Shown here: piece by piece, positions 26,387-34,230 of the stretch
Layout of the letters: every line of letters begins with the position of its first letter
How positions within the stretch are numbered: the stretch's first letter is position 1
Assembly: GCF_012927045.1 (NCBI RefSeq)
Contig: NZ_JABBFW010000025.1
Location: 1-64,000 of the forward strand
Length of the DNA: 64,000 nucleotides
Reading direction: 5' to 3'
DNA from: Azohydromonas caseinilytica
Lineage (GTDB): Bacteria; Pseudomonadota; Gammaproteobacteria; Burkholderiales; Burkholderiaceae_C
The notes under the pieces: generated by a model
The model's database searches: none
Seen by the model: the letters and a program-made list of their open reading frames with translations, nothing else
Told to the model about the DNA's origin: nothing
Made by a program: the position numbers and the translations under genes

Positions 26387-28078
26387 TCAGCGCGGCAGGG
26401 CGGCGTCGAAAGCGGCTTGCAGCCGGGTGGCGTCGAGCGTGAGCCAGCGGGCGCACACATGCTGGTCGGGGCGCAGCAGGTACGCGCCGCCGCTGGCCTG
26501 CACGCCATAGCGCCGGCGCACGTGGCCGTCGGCATCACCCAGCGTCAGGTCCGCGCCGGCCACGGGCTGCGCGGCGCCGATGGCGACGATCTTCAGCGGC
26601 ACGCCGCGGGCACGCACCGCCTCGACCACCTGCAGCAAGGGCGCCGGGATCGCCTCGGCCTCGGTGAAGTACAGCAGGTCAAAGCCGCCGCCCAGGTGAT
26701 CGAGCAGGAAGTCGCTGGCGCCCAGCCGCACGTTCTGCGGCGGCGCGCCGTGCGCCGGGCCGGCGCTGAACAGCGCGTTGTCGTCGCCGCGGCTGTTGAG
26801 CATCGACTCGGTGTACTCGTGCGGGCGCGAGGTGCGCCAGTGGTAGAGCGGGCGCACGAACTCCTGCGTCAGCGACAGCGACAGCACCGCGTCGCGCAGC
26901 AGCTTGAAGCCCCGCGTGGGCGGCGCCATGAAGCGCGTGCTCTTGCCCGCCTCGTCGATGATCTCGCGCGCCGCGCCCACACGCTCGGCGCTGAAGTTGG
27001 CCAGCAGCTTGCGCCCGGCCAGCCCCTTGATGACGAAGGCCAGGTGCCAGGCCAGCGACTGCGAGTCCTGGAACGCGGTGTTGGCGCCGCGCACGCCGAA
27101 GATGGGCAGCAGGTGCGCCGCGTCGCCGGTGAACAGCACGCTGCCGTGCACGTAGTCGGGCAGCGTCAGGGTGCGCGCCGAGTACACCGAGCACCAGTCC
27201 ATCTCCCAGCTCGCGCCGGCGTGGCCGATCAGGGCCAGCTGCGCGTCGATGCGCTGCTTCAGCGACTCGGGCCGCAGCGCCTCCTCGGGCGTCTCGCCGG
27301 GGGGCAGCTGGTAGTCCACGCGCCAGATGCCGTGCGGCTCGCGGTGCAGCAGCACGGTGTTGCCCGGGTTCCACTCCGGGTCGAAGAAGGCCAGCCGCTC
27401 GGTGGGCAGCGGCAGGTCCACGCGGATGTCGGCAATGACGAAGAAGCCCTCGTACGAGGCGCCTTCCATCTGCAGGTTCAGCGCGCTGCGGATGCCGGAT
27501 CGCCCGCCGTCGGCCGCCACCACCCAGTCGCTCTCCAGCGTGTAGGGGCCTTCGGGCGTGTCCACCTCCAGCCGCGCATAGCCGTCGAGCTGCTCCAGCC
27601 GCGTGAGCTTGTTGCCCCAGCGCAGGTCGATCAGGGGGCTGGCCGCGCAGGCGTCCAGCAGGTACTCCTCCAGGTACTGCTGCTGGATGTTGGTCATCGG
27701 GAAGAAGCGGTCGTCCGCGTCGTGCAGCGCCTCCATGCGGAACACGCGCTGGCCGCGGTAGAAGGAGTTGCCGAAGCGCCAGGGCAGCCCGTTGTCGGTG
27801 ATGCGCTGCGCCACCCCCACCTGCTGCAGGATCTCCAGCGAGCGCCGCGTGAACACGATGGCACGGCTGCCCTGCGAGACCTGCAGCTCCGCGCTGAGCA
27901 GCACGCTCGCCACGCCCAGCCGCGCGAGCTCCAGCGCCGCGACCATGCCCGCCGGCCCGCAGCCCACGATCACCACCTGCCGGCGCGGCTGCGCGCCATG
28001 GGCCGAGGGCAGCCAGGGCTTGAACACCTGGTAGGGGTAGTAGATGGACGGGCGCGGCTCGGTGGTGGGCTTGTGCAT
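26387..28078 (-). CDS. FAD-dependent monooxygenase (MhpA/aromatic hydroxylase type)
   Basis: The 563-residue flavoprotein belongs to the class A aromatic hydroxylases, which use NAD(P)H and O2 to hydroxylate phenolic or similar rings. It has the FAD-binding VIVGCGPAGMVAALELARLG near residue 30, the DG motif VVAADGGRSGIRS, the GD motif GDAAHLLPIFGVRGANTAFQ, and a C-terminal thioredoxin-like domain (from about residue 430) as in MhpA. GGAG lies before ATG 28078. The gene is followed by the DUF2783 gene and is divergent from a Bug receptor gene, with a MarR regulator gene beyond it. This suggests an inducible aromatic-compound pathway; the exact substrate is unknown. Confidence 0.92.
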   Translation of the reverse strand: MHKPTTEPRPSIYYPYQVFKPWLPSAHGAQPRRQVVIVGCGPAGMVAALELARLGVASVLLSAELQVSQGSRAIVFTRRSLEILQQVGVAQRITDNGLPWRFGNSFYRGQRVFRMEALHDADDRFFPMTNIQQQYLEEYLLDACAASPLIDLRWGNKLTRLEQLDGYARLEVDTPEGPYTLESDWVVAADGGRSGIRSALNLQMEGASYEGFFVIADIRVDLPLPTERLAFFDPEWNPGNTVLLHREPHGIWRVDYQLPPGETPEEALRPESLKQRIDAQLALIGHAGASWEMDWCSVYSARTLTLPDYVHGSVLFTGDAAHLLPIFGVRGANTAFQDSQSLAWHLAFVIKGLAGRKLLANFSAERVGAAREIIDEAGKSTRFMAPPTRGFKLLRDAVLSLSLTQEFVRPLYHWRTSRPHEYTESMLNSRGDDNALFSAGPAHGAPPQNVRLGASDFLLDHLGGGFDLLYFTEAEAIPAPLLQVVEAVRARGVPLKIVAIGAAQPVAGADLTLGDADGHVRRRYGVQASGGAYLLRPDQHVCARWLTLDATRLQAAFDAALPR

Positions 28079-28150
28079 GCGGGGTCTCCGGTGTCGTGAT
28101 GCGCGTCCCTCGATTCGGGACAGGGCTGCATTGCAGCGCAAAAGACGCGA

Positions 28151-28170
28151 AACATCTGTGCGTACAACTA
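28151..28170 (+). promoter_or_regulatory. Operator-like arm 1, monooxygenase/Bug intergenic region
   Basis: AACATCTGTGCGTACAACTA lies 73 bp before the monooxygenase start. Its reverse complement recurs at 28213-28232 with a single mismatch (19 of 20). The core TGTGCGTACAA is itself a weak palindrome of MarR-box type. The MarR gene of this locus is the natural candidate binder. Confidence 0.6.
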
Positions 28171-28212
28171 TTTTGGTCCACAGCATCGCCCGGGTCGAGC
28201 AGGGCTTCTACT

Positions 28213-28232
28213 TAGTTGTACGCGCAGATGTT
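28213..28232 (-). promoter_or_regulatory. Operator-like arm 2, monooxygenase/Bug intergenic region
   Basis: This is the inverted partner of 28151-28170, 84 bp before the Bug receptor start. Arm centres are 62 bp apart, about six helical turns, so two protein dimers could bind the same DNA face. Each arm lies close to one of the two divergent promoters. Confidence 0.6.
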
Positions 28233-28316
28233 CTTGCGTAAAGTCAAGCCAAGAGCCGGCCCGCGGCATGCGCCGCGCAAGCCGCCAGGACCACCTTCAT
28301 TCCCCTAGGAGACTTC

Positions 28317-29285
28317 ATGCCCGCCCTCAGCGCCCCGCGCCGCTCGCTCGTTTTCGCCGCCCTGTCGCTGCCGCTGGCGGCCCTGGCCTTTCCCGACAAG
28401 ACCATCGAGTGGGTGGTGCCTTATCCGGCCGGCGGCGGCTCCGACGTGGTGGCGCGCACGCTGGCCGAGCCCATGGGCAAGGCGCTGGGTCAGACCATCG
28501 TCGTCAACAACAAGCCCGGCGCGGCCACCAACATCGGCGCCGATTACGTGGCCAAGGGCAAGGCCGACGGGTACCTCATGCTCACGGCTGACACCGCCAC
28601 GCTGGCGGCCAACCCGTTCCTCTACTCGAAGCTGTCCTACAACGTCGAGAAGGACTTCGCCCCGGTCGGTCTGATGGCGCGCTTCCCGATGCTGCTGGTG
28701 GTCAACACCACCGTGCCCGTGAAGAACCTGGCCGAGTTCACCGCCTGGGTGAAGCAGCAGCCGCAGCCGCCGGCCTACGCCACGCCGGGCTCGGGCAGCC
28801 CGCACCACCTGGCCGCCGAGCTGTTCCGCGAGCGTACCGGGCTGAAGTTCACGCACGTGCCCTACCGCGGCGCGGCACCGGCGGTGCAGGACGTCATCGG
28901 CGGCCAGGTGCCGTTCATGTTCGCCGACAGCGCCAGCGCCTATCCGCACATCCTCTCGGGCAAGCTGCGCGCCATCGGCGTGGCCAGCCCCAAGCGCGTG
29001 GCCGGCTTCGACACCGTGCCCACGCTGCAGGAACAGGGCGTCAAGGGTTTCGAGGCCTACGCCTGGCAGGGGCTGGTGGTGCCGGCGGGCACGCCGGCGC
29101 AGGCCATCGCCACGCTGAACAAGGCGCTGGTGTCGGCGCTGCAGAGCACCGCCGTCAAGGCCCGCTTCCAGACGCTGGGCCTGGAAGCCATCCCCAGTTC
29201 GCCGACGGAGATGGCCGCCTACGCCAAGAGCGAGCGCGAGAAGTGGGGCCAGGTCATCCGCGCCAACAACATCCGCCTGGACTGA
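28317..29285 (+). CDS. Bug-family tripartite tricarboxylate transporter receptor
   Basis: This is a periplasmic solute-binding protein of the Bug/TctC family, 322 residues, the usual size. A short signal peptide (RSLVFAALSLPLAALAF) is followed by the first family motif, WVVPYPAGGGSDVVART. NNKPGAATNIGADYVA, HVPYRGAAPAVQD and a C-terminal ANNIRLD complete the pattern. AGGAG lies 6 nt before the ATG. No TctA/TctB membrane genes are adjacent, which is normal for Bug proteins of this group. Its position next to the monooxygenase and MarR genes suggests that it binds a related carboxylated aromatic or organic acid. Confidence 0.93.
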   Translation: MPALSAPRRSLVFAALSLPLAALAFPDKTIEWVVPYPAGGGSDVVARTLAEPMGKALGQTIVVNNKPGAATNIGADYVAKGKADGYLMLTADTATLAANPFLYSKLSYNVEKDFAPVGLMARFPMLLVVNTTVPVKNLAEFTAWVKQQPQPPAYATPGSGSPHHLAAELFRERTGLKFTHVPYRGAAPAVQDVIGGQVPFMFADSASAYPHILSGKLRAIGVASPKRVAGFDTVPTLQEQGVKGFEAYAWQGLVVPAGTPAQAIATLNKALVSALQSTAVKARFQTLGLEAIPSSPTEMAAYAKSEREKWGQVIRANNIRLD

Positions 29286-29361
29286 CCCGGGCGCGGGCCA
29301 GGAGCAGCGCGGCGATGGGCTAAGGTCCACGCCTGTCCCTTGACATCCCTCTGAACCCACG

Positions 29362-29838
29362 ATGCCCGCCAAGAAGGTTGACTTCGAGCTCGACCGCACG
29401 GTCACGCACCGCCTGCACACCCTGTCCAAGCTCACCGACCGCGTGAGCCAGGCCGCCTACCTGCAAGAGGCCGGCATTCCGCTCAACGAGGGCCGCTGCC
29501 TCGCGGCCGTGGGTGCCTTCGCGCCGCTGTCGGTCAACGACCTGGCCCGCCTGGCCAACCTCACCAAGGGCCAGGCCAGCCGCGCCGCCCAGACCCTGGT
29601 GGACCGCGGCTTCGTGGACAAGCAGACCAGCGCCCTCGACGCGCGCGGCGTGGTGCTCCGGCTCACGCCGCTGGGCCAACAGACCTGGCGCCGCGTCAAG
29701 GCGCTGATCAGGCGGCGCAACGAGGAGATCGTGGCCTGCCTGGATGCCGCCGAGCGCGAGCAGCTCGACCGGCTGCTGGACCGGCTGGTCGAGCACGCGG
29801 TGCTTGCCGCCGGGGACGCATCCGAAGTGGTGGAGTGA
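29362..29838 (+). CDS. MarR family transcriptional regulator
   Basis: The 158-residue protein has the MarR winged-helix fold: helices in residues 10-55, DNA-recognition region LSVNDLARLANLTKGQASRAAQTLVD (residues 57-82, quoted here in two parts: LSVNDLARLANL and TKGQASRAAQTL), wing KQTSALDARGVVLRLT, and C-terminal dimerisation helices. It follows the Bug gene by 76 bp in the same direction. MarR proteins commonly repress aromatic catabolism and release DNA on binding a phenolic ligand. The inverted 20-bp pair at 28151-28232 is its probable target. A terminator follows the gene. Confidence 0.92.
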   Translation: MPAKKVDFELDRTVTHRLHTLSKLTDRVSQAAYLQEAGIPLNEGRCLAAVGAFAPLSVNDLARLANLTKGQASRAAQTLVDRGFVDKQTSALDARGVVLRLTPLGQQTWRRVKALIRRRNEEIVACLDAAEREQLDRLLDRLVEHAVLAAGDASEVVE

Positions 29839-29872
29839 GGCCGGCTGCTGCAGGCCGGCACTGAAAAGCAAT

Positions 29873-29908
29873 GAAGCCGGCCTGGGCCCTGCCCGCGCCG
29901 GCTTCTTT
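29873..29908 (+). terminator. Rho-independent terminator after marR
   Basis: A 9-bp perfect stem (GAAGCCGGC 29873-29881 and GCCGGCTTC 29897-29905) with a 15-nt loop is followed by TTT. It lies 35 bp past the marR stop and before the convergent Bug gene. It may work in both directions, but the T-run is on the plus side. Confidence 0.7.
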
Positions 29909-29931
29909 CCCCAGGCTCGCGCCCCGGGCGG

Positions 29932-30918
29932 TCAGTCGATCGCAATCCTGCGATCCCTGATCAGCGCTGCCAGCACGCGGCTCTCATCCGCCACCGTCTT
30001 GCGGAAGGTCGCGCCTTCCTGCGCCACCGGCTCCACGCCCAGCTCCGCGAAGCGCTGCTTCACCTCCGGCTGCGCCACCGCCTTGGCGATCTCGCGGCCC
30101 AGGCGCGCCACCACCTCCGGCGGCGTGGCCGCGGGCGCGAACAGCCCGAACCAGTTGCCCAGTTCCACGCCCTTGACACCCGCCTCGGCCAGCGTCGGCG
30201 TGTCCGGGAAGAAGGGCGAGCGCTTGCTGCCGCTCACCGCCAGCAGCTTGGCGCGGCCTTCGCGGATGTGGCTGAAGCCGGTGGCGGGGTCGAAGTAGTA
30301 GTCGATCTGGCTGGCCAGCAGGTCCTGCAGCGCCGGCGCGGCGCCGCGGTAGGGCACGTGCACGGCGTCCACGCCGGCCTGCTGCCTGAACAGCTCGCCC
30401 ACCAGGTGCATCTGCGTGCCCGGGCCGCCCGAGCCATAGGTCAGCTTGCCGGGCTGCGCCTTGGCCAGCTGCACCAGCTCACTCACGCTCTTGACCGGCA
30501 GGTCCTTGCGCGCCACCAGGTACAGCTGCGCATAGCCCAGGCTCGCCACCGGCTGCAGGTCGCGTTCGGGATGGAGCGCCGGCTTGAACAGGTGCGGATT
30601 GGCGGTCTGCACCGAGATCGGCGCCACCATCAGCGTGTAGCCGTCCGCGGCAGCCTTGCTGACTTCGCTGACCGCCAGGTTGCCGCTGGCGCCGGGCTTG
30701 TTGTCCACGATCAGGGTCTGGCCCAGCGCCTTCTGCAGCGGCACGGCCACCACGCGCGCCATCACGTCGGTGGTGCCGCCGGGCGGAAAGCCCACCACCA
30801 GGCGGATCGGCTTCGTGGGCCAGGCGGCCTGCTGCGCCATGGCGGGCAGCGTGGCGGACAGCGCGCACAGGGCGGCGGCCTGGAGGAGGTGGCGGCGCGA
30901 GCGGGAAGCGGTGGTCAT
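29932..30918 (-). CDS. Bug-family tripartite tricarboxylate transporter receptor
   Basis: This is a second periplasmic Bug/TctC receptor, 328 residues, with a twin-arginine-like signal (SRSRRHLLQAAALCALSATL, cleavage near AMAQ). It has the motifs RLVVGFPPGGTTDVMAR, VDNKPGASGNLAVSEV and HVPYRGAAPALQDLL. GGAG lies 8 nt before ATG 30918. It is the last gene of the unit SDR, KstD-like flavoprotein, NIPSNAP, Bug, 37 bp after the NIPSNAP gene. It should capture the growth substrate of that pathway. The two Bug proteins in the window share only family-level features by eye, so recent tandem duplication is unlikely. Confidence 0.93.
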   Translation of the reverse strand: MTTASRSRRHLLQAAALCALSATLPAMAQQAAWPTKPIRLVVGFPPGGTTDVMARVVAVPLQKALGQTLIVDNKPGASGNLAVSEVSKAAADGYTLMVAPISVQTANPHLFKPALHPERDLQPVASLGYAQLYLVARKDLPVKSVSELVQLAKAQPGKLTYGSGGPGTQMHLVGELFRQQAGVDAVHVPYRGAAPALQDLLASQIDYYFDPATGFSHIREGRAKLLAVSGSKRSPFFPDTPTLAEAGVKGVELGNWFGLFAPAATPPEVVARLGREIAKAVAQPEVKQRFAELGVEPVAQEGATFRKTVADESRVLAALIRDRRIAID

Positions 30919-30955
30919 GGCTTGTCTCCGGTAGTGATGTGAGATCGGGCGGCTC

Positions 30956-31303
30956 TCAGCCGCGGTGCTGAAGGCTGGGCAGCTCGACGCGGCGGATGAG
31001 CCGGTTCTCCTGCGCCACGATCAGGTGCTCGGAAGCTTTCAGGTAGGCCGCAAAGGCCGGGTGGCTGTCGCGCAACGCGCTGCGCCGCTCGTACTCCGCT
31101 AGGTTTTCGTACGCCCACAGGTGCACGAACTGGTTGAGCGGGCCGACCTGGCTGACATGGAAGCCGAGCGGATGCCCCAGCGTCTCCAGCAGCACCGGCA
31201 TGGCCAGCCGGTCGAAGACCTCGATGAACTCGTTCATCCTGCGCAGTGCGATGGTGTAGACGCGGTGGTCCACCAGCGGATAACGGCTGGGCTCAGGCCG
31301 CAT
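30956..31303 (-). CDS. NIPSNAP family protein
   Basis: The 115-residue protein has the NIPSNAP dimeric alpha/beta-barrel pattern: an opening beta strand (LVDHRVYTIALRRMNEFIEVF), the LGFHVSQVGPLNQFVHLWAYENLAEYERR core and an ERRSALRDSHPAFAAY helix. NIPSNAP proteins often accompany catabolic enzymes and may bind or convert small hydrophobic intermediates; their chemistry is mostly unproven. ATG 31303 overlaps the end of the upstream flavoprotein gene by 11 bp and has AAGGAG before it, indicating translational coupling. Confidence 0.85.
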   Translation of the reverse strand: MRPEPSRYPLVDHRVYTIALRRMNEFIEVFDRLAMPVLLETLGHPLGFHVSQVGPLNQFVHLWAYENLAEYERRSALRDSHPAFAAYLKASEHLIVAQENRLIRRVELPSLQHRG

Positions 31304-33074
31304 GGCGCAGCTCCTTGGCACGGTCGGCCTGCGGTCGAGAGGGCGATGGCGCGCTCGCCCGCGGCGTCTCCACCCCGGCGATGTGGCGGGCCGTGACGTA
31401 GCCGAAGGTCATGATCGGCCCCAGCGTGATGCCGGCGCCCGGGTAGTTGCCGCCCATGACGCTGGCGCGGTCGTTGCCCACGGCGTAGAGGCCTTCGATG
31501 GGCGCGTCCCGCGCATCCAGCACGCGGCCGACCACGTCGGTGCGGATGCCGTCGAAGCTGCCGAGGTCGCCCATCACCACCTTGAGCGCGTAGTACGGGC
31601 CCGCGCCGATGGGCGCCACGCAGGGGTTGGGCTGCCGCGCCGGGTCCGCCAGGTAACGGTTGAAGCTGGTGCTGCCGCGGCCGAACTGCTCGTCCACGCC
31701 GCGCACCGCGCCCTGGTTGTACTCGCGCACCGTCTGCTCCAGGGCGGCGGCGTCGATGCCAGCGCGCTGCGCCAGCTCGGCCGGCGTGCGCCCTTTCACC
31801 AGGTAGCCGTTCTTCAGGAAGGGCCGCAGCGGCATGGGCGCCGGCTTGGCGTAGCCCAGACCGTACTTGCGGATGGTGGCCTGGTCGCAGACGAGCCACA
31901 TCGCCGTCTCGCGCTCGCCCCGGCAGGCCTCGATCATCGCGGCGCCCACGTCGTGGTAGCTCTCGGACTCGTTGCAGAAGCGCTTGCCGTGGCGCGTGAC
32001 GCCAATGATCCCGGGCTTGTAGCGGTCCAGCAGGTGCGGGAACACGCCCATCCGGCCGTTGGCCAGCGGCACCTTCGACACCGGCATCCATGCCGCCGCG
32101 TGCGGGTAGCGCAGCGGCACCGTGCCACCGGCTTGCTCGGCCATGCGCGCGCCGTCGCCGGTGTTGCTCGCGGGCACGGGCGAGACATGCTCGCCGCCGC
32201 GGCGCACATGCGGGTAGGCCTGCTTCAGCCGCTCCACGTCATGTGAAAAGCCGCCGCAGGCCAGCACCACGCCGCGGCGGGCACGGATCTCGTATTCGAC
32301 GCCCGGGCCCTGCACCCGTGCGCCCACCACGCGGCCGTCTTCGATCAGCAGCCCACGCGCCGGCGTGCCGGTGTGAATGGGAATGCCCAGGTCCAGCGCG
32401 CTCTTGGCCAGCCGCGCCGCCAGCGCGTTGCCGCTGGTGACGTTGATGCCGCGCCGGTACAGCGCCAGCTCCTTCACATGCTTGGCCAGGCGTTTCACCA
32501 CGTAGGCGAAGGAGGTCAGCGACTTCGTGGCATTGAAGAAGTGCTTCAGGTCCGCGTTGGAGCTGTTGAACATCATGCCGATGAAGGTGATGGTCTCCAG
32601 CGGCGGGCGCAGCCGCGCCATGTCGGCGCCCAGGCCGCGGATGTCGTAGGGCGCGGCCAGGATGGAGCGGCCCACGTCCACGCCGCCCGGCACCGTGGGG
32701 TGGTAGTCCGGATAGAGCGTGGGCACAAATTTCACCGCGGTCTCGCGCTCGAAGAACTCCACCATCTCCGGCGCCTTGTCCAGGAAGGTCTCGACCGCCG
32801 CCGCGTCGTAGCAGGTGCCGGTCTCGTTCCTCATGTACTGGCGCGCGGCCTCGCGGGTGTCCTGGATGCCGGCCGCTTTGGCATGCGGGTTGCCGGGAAT
32901 CCACAGCACGCCGCCGGAGAAGGCGGTGGTGCCGCCGAAGACGCTGTCCTTCTCGATCACGACCACGTCCAGGCCGTGCTTCTTCGCGGTGATGGCGGTG
33001 GACAGGCCTCCGGCTCCGGAGCCGATGACGAGCAAATCGCAGTGCTGCGTCGCGGATTGGTTGATGGCGCCCAT
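31293..33074 (-). CDS. KstD-like FAD-dependent dehydrogenase (copy 1)
   Basis: The 593-residue flavoprotein belongs to the FAD_binding_2 family that includes 3-ketosteroid delta1-dehydrogenase and fumarate reductase-like desaturases. It has N-terminal DLLVIGSGAGGLSTAITA, GGTTAFSGGVLWIPGN, a central helical substrate domain, and the C-terminal active-site region MGGNYPGAGITLGPIMTFGY. The Tyr and Gly of the latter match the KstD catalytic Tyr/Gly. Such enzymes remove trans-axial hydrogens alpha,beta to a ketone. GGAGGG lies before ATG 33074. It follows the SDR gene by 74 bp and overlaps the NIPSNAP gene. A steroid substrate is possible, but with no other steroid genes here a smaller cyclic ketone is at least as likely. 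Confidence 0.88.
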   Translation of the reverse strand: MGAINQSATQHCDLLVIGSGAGGLSTAITAKKHGLDVVVIEKDSVFGGTTAFSGGVLWIPGNPHAKAAGIQDTREAARQYMRNETGTCYDAAAVETFLDKAPEMVEFFERETAVKFVPTLYPDYHPTVPGGVDVGRSILAAPYDIRGLGADMARLRPPLETITFIGMMFNSSNADLKHFFNATKSLTSFAYVVKRLAKHVKELALYRRGINVTSGNALAARLAKSALDLGIPIHTGTPARGLLIEDGRVVGARVQGPGVEYEIRARRGVVLACGGFSHDVERLKQAYPHVRRGGEHVSPVPASNTGDGARMAEQAGGTVPLRYPHAAAWMPVSKVPLANGRMGVFPHLLDRYKPGIIGVTRHGKRFCNESESYHDVGAAMIEACRGERETAMWLVCDQATIRKYGLGYAKPAPMPLRPFLKNGYLVKGRTPAELAQRAGIDAAALEQTVREYNQGAVRGVDEQFGRGSTSFNRYLADPARQPNPCVAPIGAGPYYALKVVMGDLGSFDGIRTDVVGRVLDARDAPIEGLYAVGNDRASVMGGNYPGAGITLGPIMTFGYVTARHIAGVETPRASAPSPSRPQADRAKELRHAA

Positions 33075-33148
33075 GCGGCAGCCCTCCCGTGTGAGGAGAT
33101 GATTCAGGTTGAGGAAGAAACCGGCCCGCACGGAGTGCGGGGACGGGA

Positions 33149-33973
33149 TCAGGCGGTGACGGCGTTGAAGCCCGGGCGCGGCACGAGGTCCATCAGCATG
33201 GTGTCCATGCCGCCGTCCACGACCAGCTCGGCGCCGTTGAGGTAGCCGCTGCGCGGGCTGGCCAGGAACAGCGCGGCGTTGGCGATGTCGATGGGCTCGC
33301 CGATGCGCCGGCTGGCGGTGAGCGCGGCGCGCCGGGCCTCGAAGCCCGGCTCCTCGTAGAAGGCCGCCGACAGCGGGGTGCGGATCATGCCGGGACAGAT
33401 GGCGTTGCTGCGCAGGCCCTGCGGGCCCCACTCCGCCGCGAGCTGGCGCGACATCAGCAGCACGCCGGCCTTGCTGGCGCTGTAGGCGCCGCTGCGCGTC
33501 TGCGGATGCAGCGCCGCGATGGAGGCGACGTTGACGATGCTGCCCTGCCCCGCCGCCAGCAGTTGCGGCTGGAAAGCGCGGGCGCACAGCAGCTGGCCGG
33601 TGAGGTTGATGGCCAGCACCGCGTTCCACTCCTCCACGCTCACGCTCTCCAGCGCGCCGGCTTTGAGCAGCCCGGCGTTGTTGACCAGCACGCCGCAGTC
33701 TCCCAGCTCGCGCTGCACCCGCTGCGCCGCCTCGCGCACGCTGCCTTCGCGGCTGACGTCGCACTCCAGTGCCAGCACCGTGCCGCCGACGGCGGCCAGG
33801 CGCGCGGCCACCTGCTCCGCCGCGGCGCCGTTGCGGTCCAGCAGCGCGACGCGGGCGCCGGCGGCCACCAGCTCGGCGGCGATGGCGGCGCCGATGCCGC
33901 TGCCCGCGCCGGTGACGGCGCAGACCCGGTTCTCAAGTTGTAGCCAGGAGCTGGGGGCTGGCGTCGTGGACAT
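33149..33973 (-). CDS. Short-chain dehydrogenase/reductase
   Basis: The 274-residue classical SDR has the cofactor motif TGAGSGIG, NNAG at the middle strand, the catalytic Ser in VNVASIAALHP and the YSASK active-site pair, then PGMIRTPL and a C-terminal GAELVVDGGM. An Asp (CDVS) after the third strand and LLDRN after the second suggest NAD(H) preference. GAGGAG stands before ATG 33973. It is the first gene of the SDR, KstD-like, NIPSNAP, Bug unit. Alcohol to ketone oxidation here would feed the flavoprotein, which needs a ketone. Three repeated boxes lie in its upstream region. Confidence 0.93.
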   Translation of the reverse strand: MSTTPAPSSWLQLENRVCAVTGAGSGIGAAIAAELVAAGARVALLDRNGAAAEQVAARLAAVGGTVLALECDVSREGSVREAAQRVQRELGDCGVLVNNAGLLKAGALESVSVEEWNAVLAINLTGQLLCARAFQPQLLAAGQGSIVNVASIAALHPQTRSGAYSASKAGVLLMSRQLAAEWGPQGLRSNAICPGMIRTPLSAAFYEEPGFEARRAALTASRRIGEPIDIANAALFLASPRSGYLNGAELVVDGGMDTMLMDLVPRPGFNAVTA

Positions 33974-34003
33974 GGCTTGTCTCCTCGGTCTTTCAGTTCA
34001 TGC

Positions 34004-34015
34004 ACCGGACATTTC
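34004..34015 (+). promoter_or_regulatory. ACCGGACNWTTC box 1
   Basis: ACCGGACATTTC lies 31 bp upstream of the SDR start codon. It is one of three copies of the same 12-nt pattern in the 257-bp region shared with the divergent AraC gene, and is proposed as a regulator half-site. Confidence 0.5.
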
Positions 34016-34064
34016 CATCTTGATTACGGGTAAACCCTGAATACCAAGGGCCACCGAAAGGCGC

Positions 34065-34076
34065 GAATCGTCCGGT
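34065..34076 (-). promoter_or_regulatory. ACCGGACNWTTC box 2 (inverted)
   Basis: On the minus strand this reads ACCGGACGATTC. It lies midway between the two divergent start codons and is inverted with respect to boxes 1 and 3. Confidence 0.5.
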
Positions 34077-34190
34077 GGCTTCACCTTGATCCCGGAAACT
34101 TTCCCTTCCGAATCAATGCTGAAGCCGTTTGCGATGGACTGAACTTTAGGTGCCGGCGAGGTTGCTTCCAATCGACAAAATCCGCGATGA

Positions 34191-34202
34191 ACCGGACAAT
34201 TC
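34191..34202 (+). promoter_or_regulatory. ACCGGACNWTTC box 3
   Basis: ACCGGACAATTC lies 29 bp upstream of the chosen AraC start codon. Its position suggests autoregulation of the regulator gene. Confidence 0.5.
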
Positions 34203-34230
34203 GTGCATCGCTTGGCGCTTCCACCGCACG

